Below the pieces are notes generated by a model, which saw nothing but the letters and a program-made list of their open reading frames with translations, did no database searches and was not told the DNA's origin. This document shows, piece after piece, positions 61,890 through 64,000 of a stretch of DNA of 64,000 nt. Positions within the stretch are counted from its first letter, which is position 1. Each line of letters begins with the position of its first letter. Made by a program: the position numbers and the translations under genes. This stretch comes from Lingula anatina (lineage: Eukaryota > Brachiopoda > Lingulata > Lingulida > Lingulidae). The DNA is taken from contig NW_019775413.1 in assembly GCF_001039355.2 (NCBI RefSeq), forward strand, positions 36,977 through 100,976, in the 5' to 3' direction.

Positions 61890-62035
61890 GTGTGACAGAA
61901 AGTCCGTCCTCCATAGAGTTATAATGGTTCGGGTTACTTTGACCTGAGTGGGCCAAAATCTAGGGCGAGGCTCACCTGTACAAATAAATGGGAAGCGGAC
62001 TCTATGTCATGGGGGACCTTCTGGTACATTACACC
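61890..62035. repeat. Dispersed repeat, copy downstream of the TPR gene
   Basis: Partner of 59030-59180. It lies directly 3' of the TPR stop codon and so may form part of that gene's 3' untranslated region. Confidence 0.6.
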
Positions 62036-62115
62036 GGTATAAACAATATCATTGTTTTGAATCTTACAGTCATCCGTTTCTAAACTGCCATTTGGCTGTT
62101 TTCTTTGAGCAAATG

Positions 62116-63744
62116 TCAAACTTCCTCTACCGAAAATTCTTCATCAACTTGTACACCAAGTCTATTCAAACGCGTCACTTCCATCTTTGCCAACATTTCG
62201 TTTTTCGTCGATCCTTTGACCTCACCAGCCACCCTGTAAAGCTTTGCCAGTTCCTTATATACTGTCAACGGCATTTTAGATTTTGGGAATTGCTCATGAA
62301 CCTGAGGAGTTAATTCAGCAGCTTCTTGCAAGTTGGACCGACTTTGTTCATATAGATTTCGATATTGATCACAGCGTAGAGCCCCTTGGCGTGGTCTACC
62401 AGTCGCCTTGGGCATTGTGTTTTGTTCATTCGTGGACAAATTCCCATCATGATGTTCAAATGCTTGTTCACATTTATTGCTGTTATTTTCAGTAACCACA
62501 GTCTGTCCATTTGGTGCCACGTTTTCTTGGTCAGCTAGCTGAGCCACTGCCTCGTATATTTGCTCAGCCTGTGCCTGTCCTAAATGAAGCAGGTGCTCAA
62601 CCAATGTGAAATGAATAGGTGTATGTTCTCTACGGATGTCAACAGCTTTCTGAAAATAATCCACAGCTTCAGGAAACTCTTTTTTCTTCATACAAACAAG
62701 TCCAAAGTCATCATAAATGAGAGCTATATCTGTCGTCTTTCCAATCTTCTGACACATAGAAAAAGCATCTTGCAGCATAGACATAGCTCTGTCAAAATTC
62801 CCCTTTTTGACATAGAGCATTGCTGTATTACTTAGAGAGTAAACGATGGACAGGTTGGCTTGTTTCATGCATCTACGTTTGCATCTAAGACCACATTCGA
62901 AGTTCTTCAGTGCATTATCATCCTCTCCCAACTCGCGATATGTCAGTCCCATATTGTTGTAGACAGCCCCAATGGAAGGATGATGCTCTCCAAAGTTAGA
63001 TATGCGTAAGTCAAGGGTATCCTCAAAATATTTTATGGCTTTTTCCTTCTCTCCTGCAATTACCATGAATAAAGGCAATGTTGATACCATTATTGGTTTT
63101 TGCACAAAGTCGCATGAGTTAACTAATACAGGTAGTGGCAGACTGCCAATGACGTATTACGTATACACTTACAGCTTGCGAAATAGCTTAATTTCCTAAG
63201 AAAATTGACTCTTTTCAATTTCAGCCGTTCTTCAGTTTATTTGCTCCTTAAATAGATCACGCTCCTATTTTAAAACGACGAAGATTTCGTAACGTGATAA
63301 CCGCACTCACCCATTATAGAAAAGACGAGGCCCTGGGTCGAAAGGGTTTGACTCATAAGAAGGCTTGCGTGCATACCCCCCTCTTCTTCCAGTTTGTATG
63401 CTTTGTGAAGGTACCTGTCAAGATAATATAACCTCTACTCAAAGATTCATAGTCCAAAATATATGAGAGTCGGGATTCACATGGCATGTCTCTTTAGAAA
63501 CTGTTTGACACTGATATCTTTTAACAGGAGAAAATAAAAGATGCGTATTTCTCTTTAGAATGTGTTTGGTGCAAAACCTTTAATTCATCTTAAAGACTTA
63601 CCTCTGTGACTTATTCAGGTGGCCATATTTGTAGTAGTTCCAACCCAGATGCTGGAACAGAGAGGCCATGTCTACAGGAGTACCCTTGACGGAAAGAATT
63701 ACCCTCGCCTTCTCATAATAATCTATGCCTTTTTGTATATCACC
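62116..63744 (-). CDS. Tetratricopeptide-repeat protein, C-terminal part
   Basis: Minus-strand exons 63744-63602, 63414-63311 and 63053-62116 (stop TGA at 62118-62116) join in phase (143, 104 and 938 nt). A further upstream exon ends at about 63998 with its donor visible at the window edge, so the 5' part is outside. The protein carries at least five TPR-type helical hairpins: GDIQKGIDYYEKA, EKEKAIKYFEDTL, YNNMGLTYRELGEDDNALKNF, NTAMLYVKKGNFDRAMSML, DFGLVCMKKKEFPEAVDYF. The layout resembles kinesin light chain or nephrocystin-3-like TPR arrays. A charged C-terminal region of about 170 residues without recognised domains follows, ending DEEFSVEEV. TPR arrays are protein-docking scaffolds; the partner and any N-terminal effector domain cannot be seen. 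The terminal exon is also present as a copy at 59257-59757. Confidence 0.82.
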
Positions 63745-64000
63745 CTGAAATATGCATAGCAACTGTCATATAGACACGCACGCACAAACGAAACCACTTT
63801 ACAAAAAACACTGAAAAAGGAAAAAAATGAGCAAATGACCTTAAATCATAAATGAAGTAATAACATTAGAGCCAATAAGTTGCAATCTTTAAATAGGCAT
63901 ACCCAACTGGATCCAATGTTAAAAGAAACGGTGCGTCTTCTTGCATAAATATAGAAAGTCATGCAAATCGTATACCTTTCAATAATTATTTATGTACCTC

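Larger units (their letters stand above)
56450..62617. repeat. Tandem ~3-kb duplication around a single N
   Basis: 56450-59758 and 59760-62617 are near-identical along their length: T-rich lead-in, TATA segment, pol remnant and TPR terminal exon. The first copy ends, and the second begins, at the undetermined base 59759. Copy 1 contains the MITE at 56659-56826 and a short lysine-rich ORF; copy 2 lacks both. See the finding on assembly. Confidence 0.85.

Overview
This is animal nuclear DNA. All convincing genes are split into short exons with GT/AG junctions and kilobase introns. The DNA is AT-rich, full of short simple repeats and MITE-like elements, and often carries the acatgta word. Domain content (TIR, EMI, BEN and TPR proteins, a Ty3/gypsy remnant) and texture suggest a marine lophotrochozoan, most likely a mollusc. 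That taxon call is inference.

Layout. (1) 1-10562, plus strand: 3' part of a PLP-dependent class I aminotransferase, 12 exons in continuous phase, 5' end not found. (2) 14974-23705, plus strand: a complete eight-exon gene for a predicted 837-residue membrane receptor with signal peptide, EMI domain, long Thr/Pro-rich stalk, one Ig domain, one membrane segment and a cytoplasmic TIR domain. This architecture is the most remarkable thing in the window. (3) 25069-31077, plus strand: a complete nine-exon gene for a 528-residue secreted or ER-targeted FAD oxidoreductase of the amine oxidase/carotenoid desaturase type. (4) 31078-42853: gene-poor, with a near-perfect hairpin and several unrecognised coding-like scraps. 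(5) 42865-44408, plus strand: a small two-exon gene (81 residues, unknown). (6) 46826-48395: a ~53-bp minisatellite interrupted by a ~0.9-kb inverted-repeat-flanked element. (7) 48497-55387, minus strand: a BEN-domain gene with small repeated phase-1 exons. (8) 56450-64000, minus strand: 3' end of a tetratricopeptide-repeat gene followed by a decayed Ty3/gypsy pol segment, present twice in tandem.

Assembly warning. All three places with undetermined bases (single N at 11573, 204 N at 53073-53276, single N at 59759) sit exactly between two near-identical copies of flanking sequence. The simplest reading is that overlapping or allelic contig ends were joined without merging. The second TPR terminal exon, two of the four repeated BEN-gene exons and the doubled aminotransferase 3' flank are therefore probably false duplications. 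One of these copy pairs also shows a MITE present on one copy and absent on the other, which gives a filled/empty site comparison.

The genes do not form an obvious pathway. They are ordinary neighbours on a eukaryotic chromosome.
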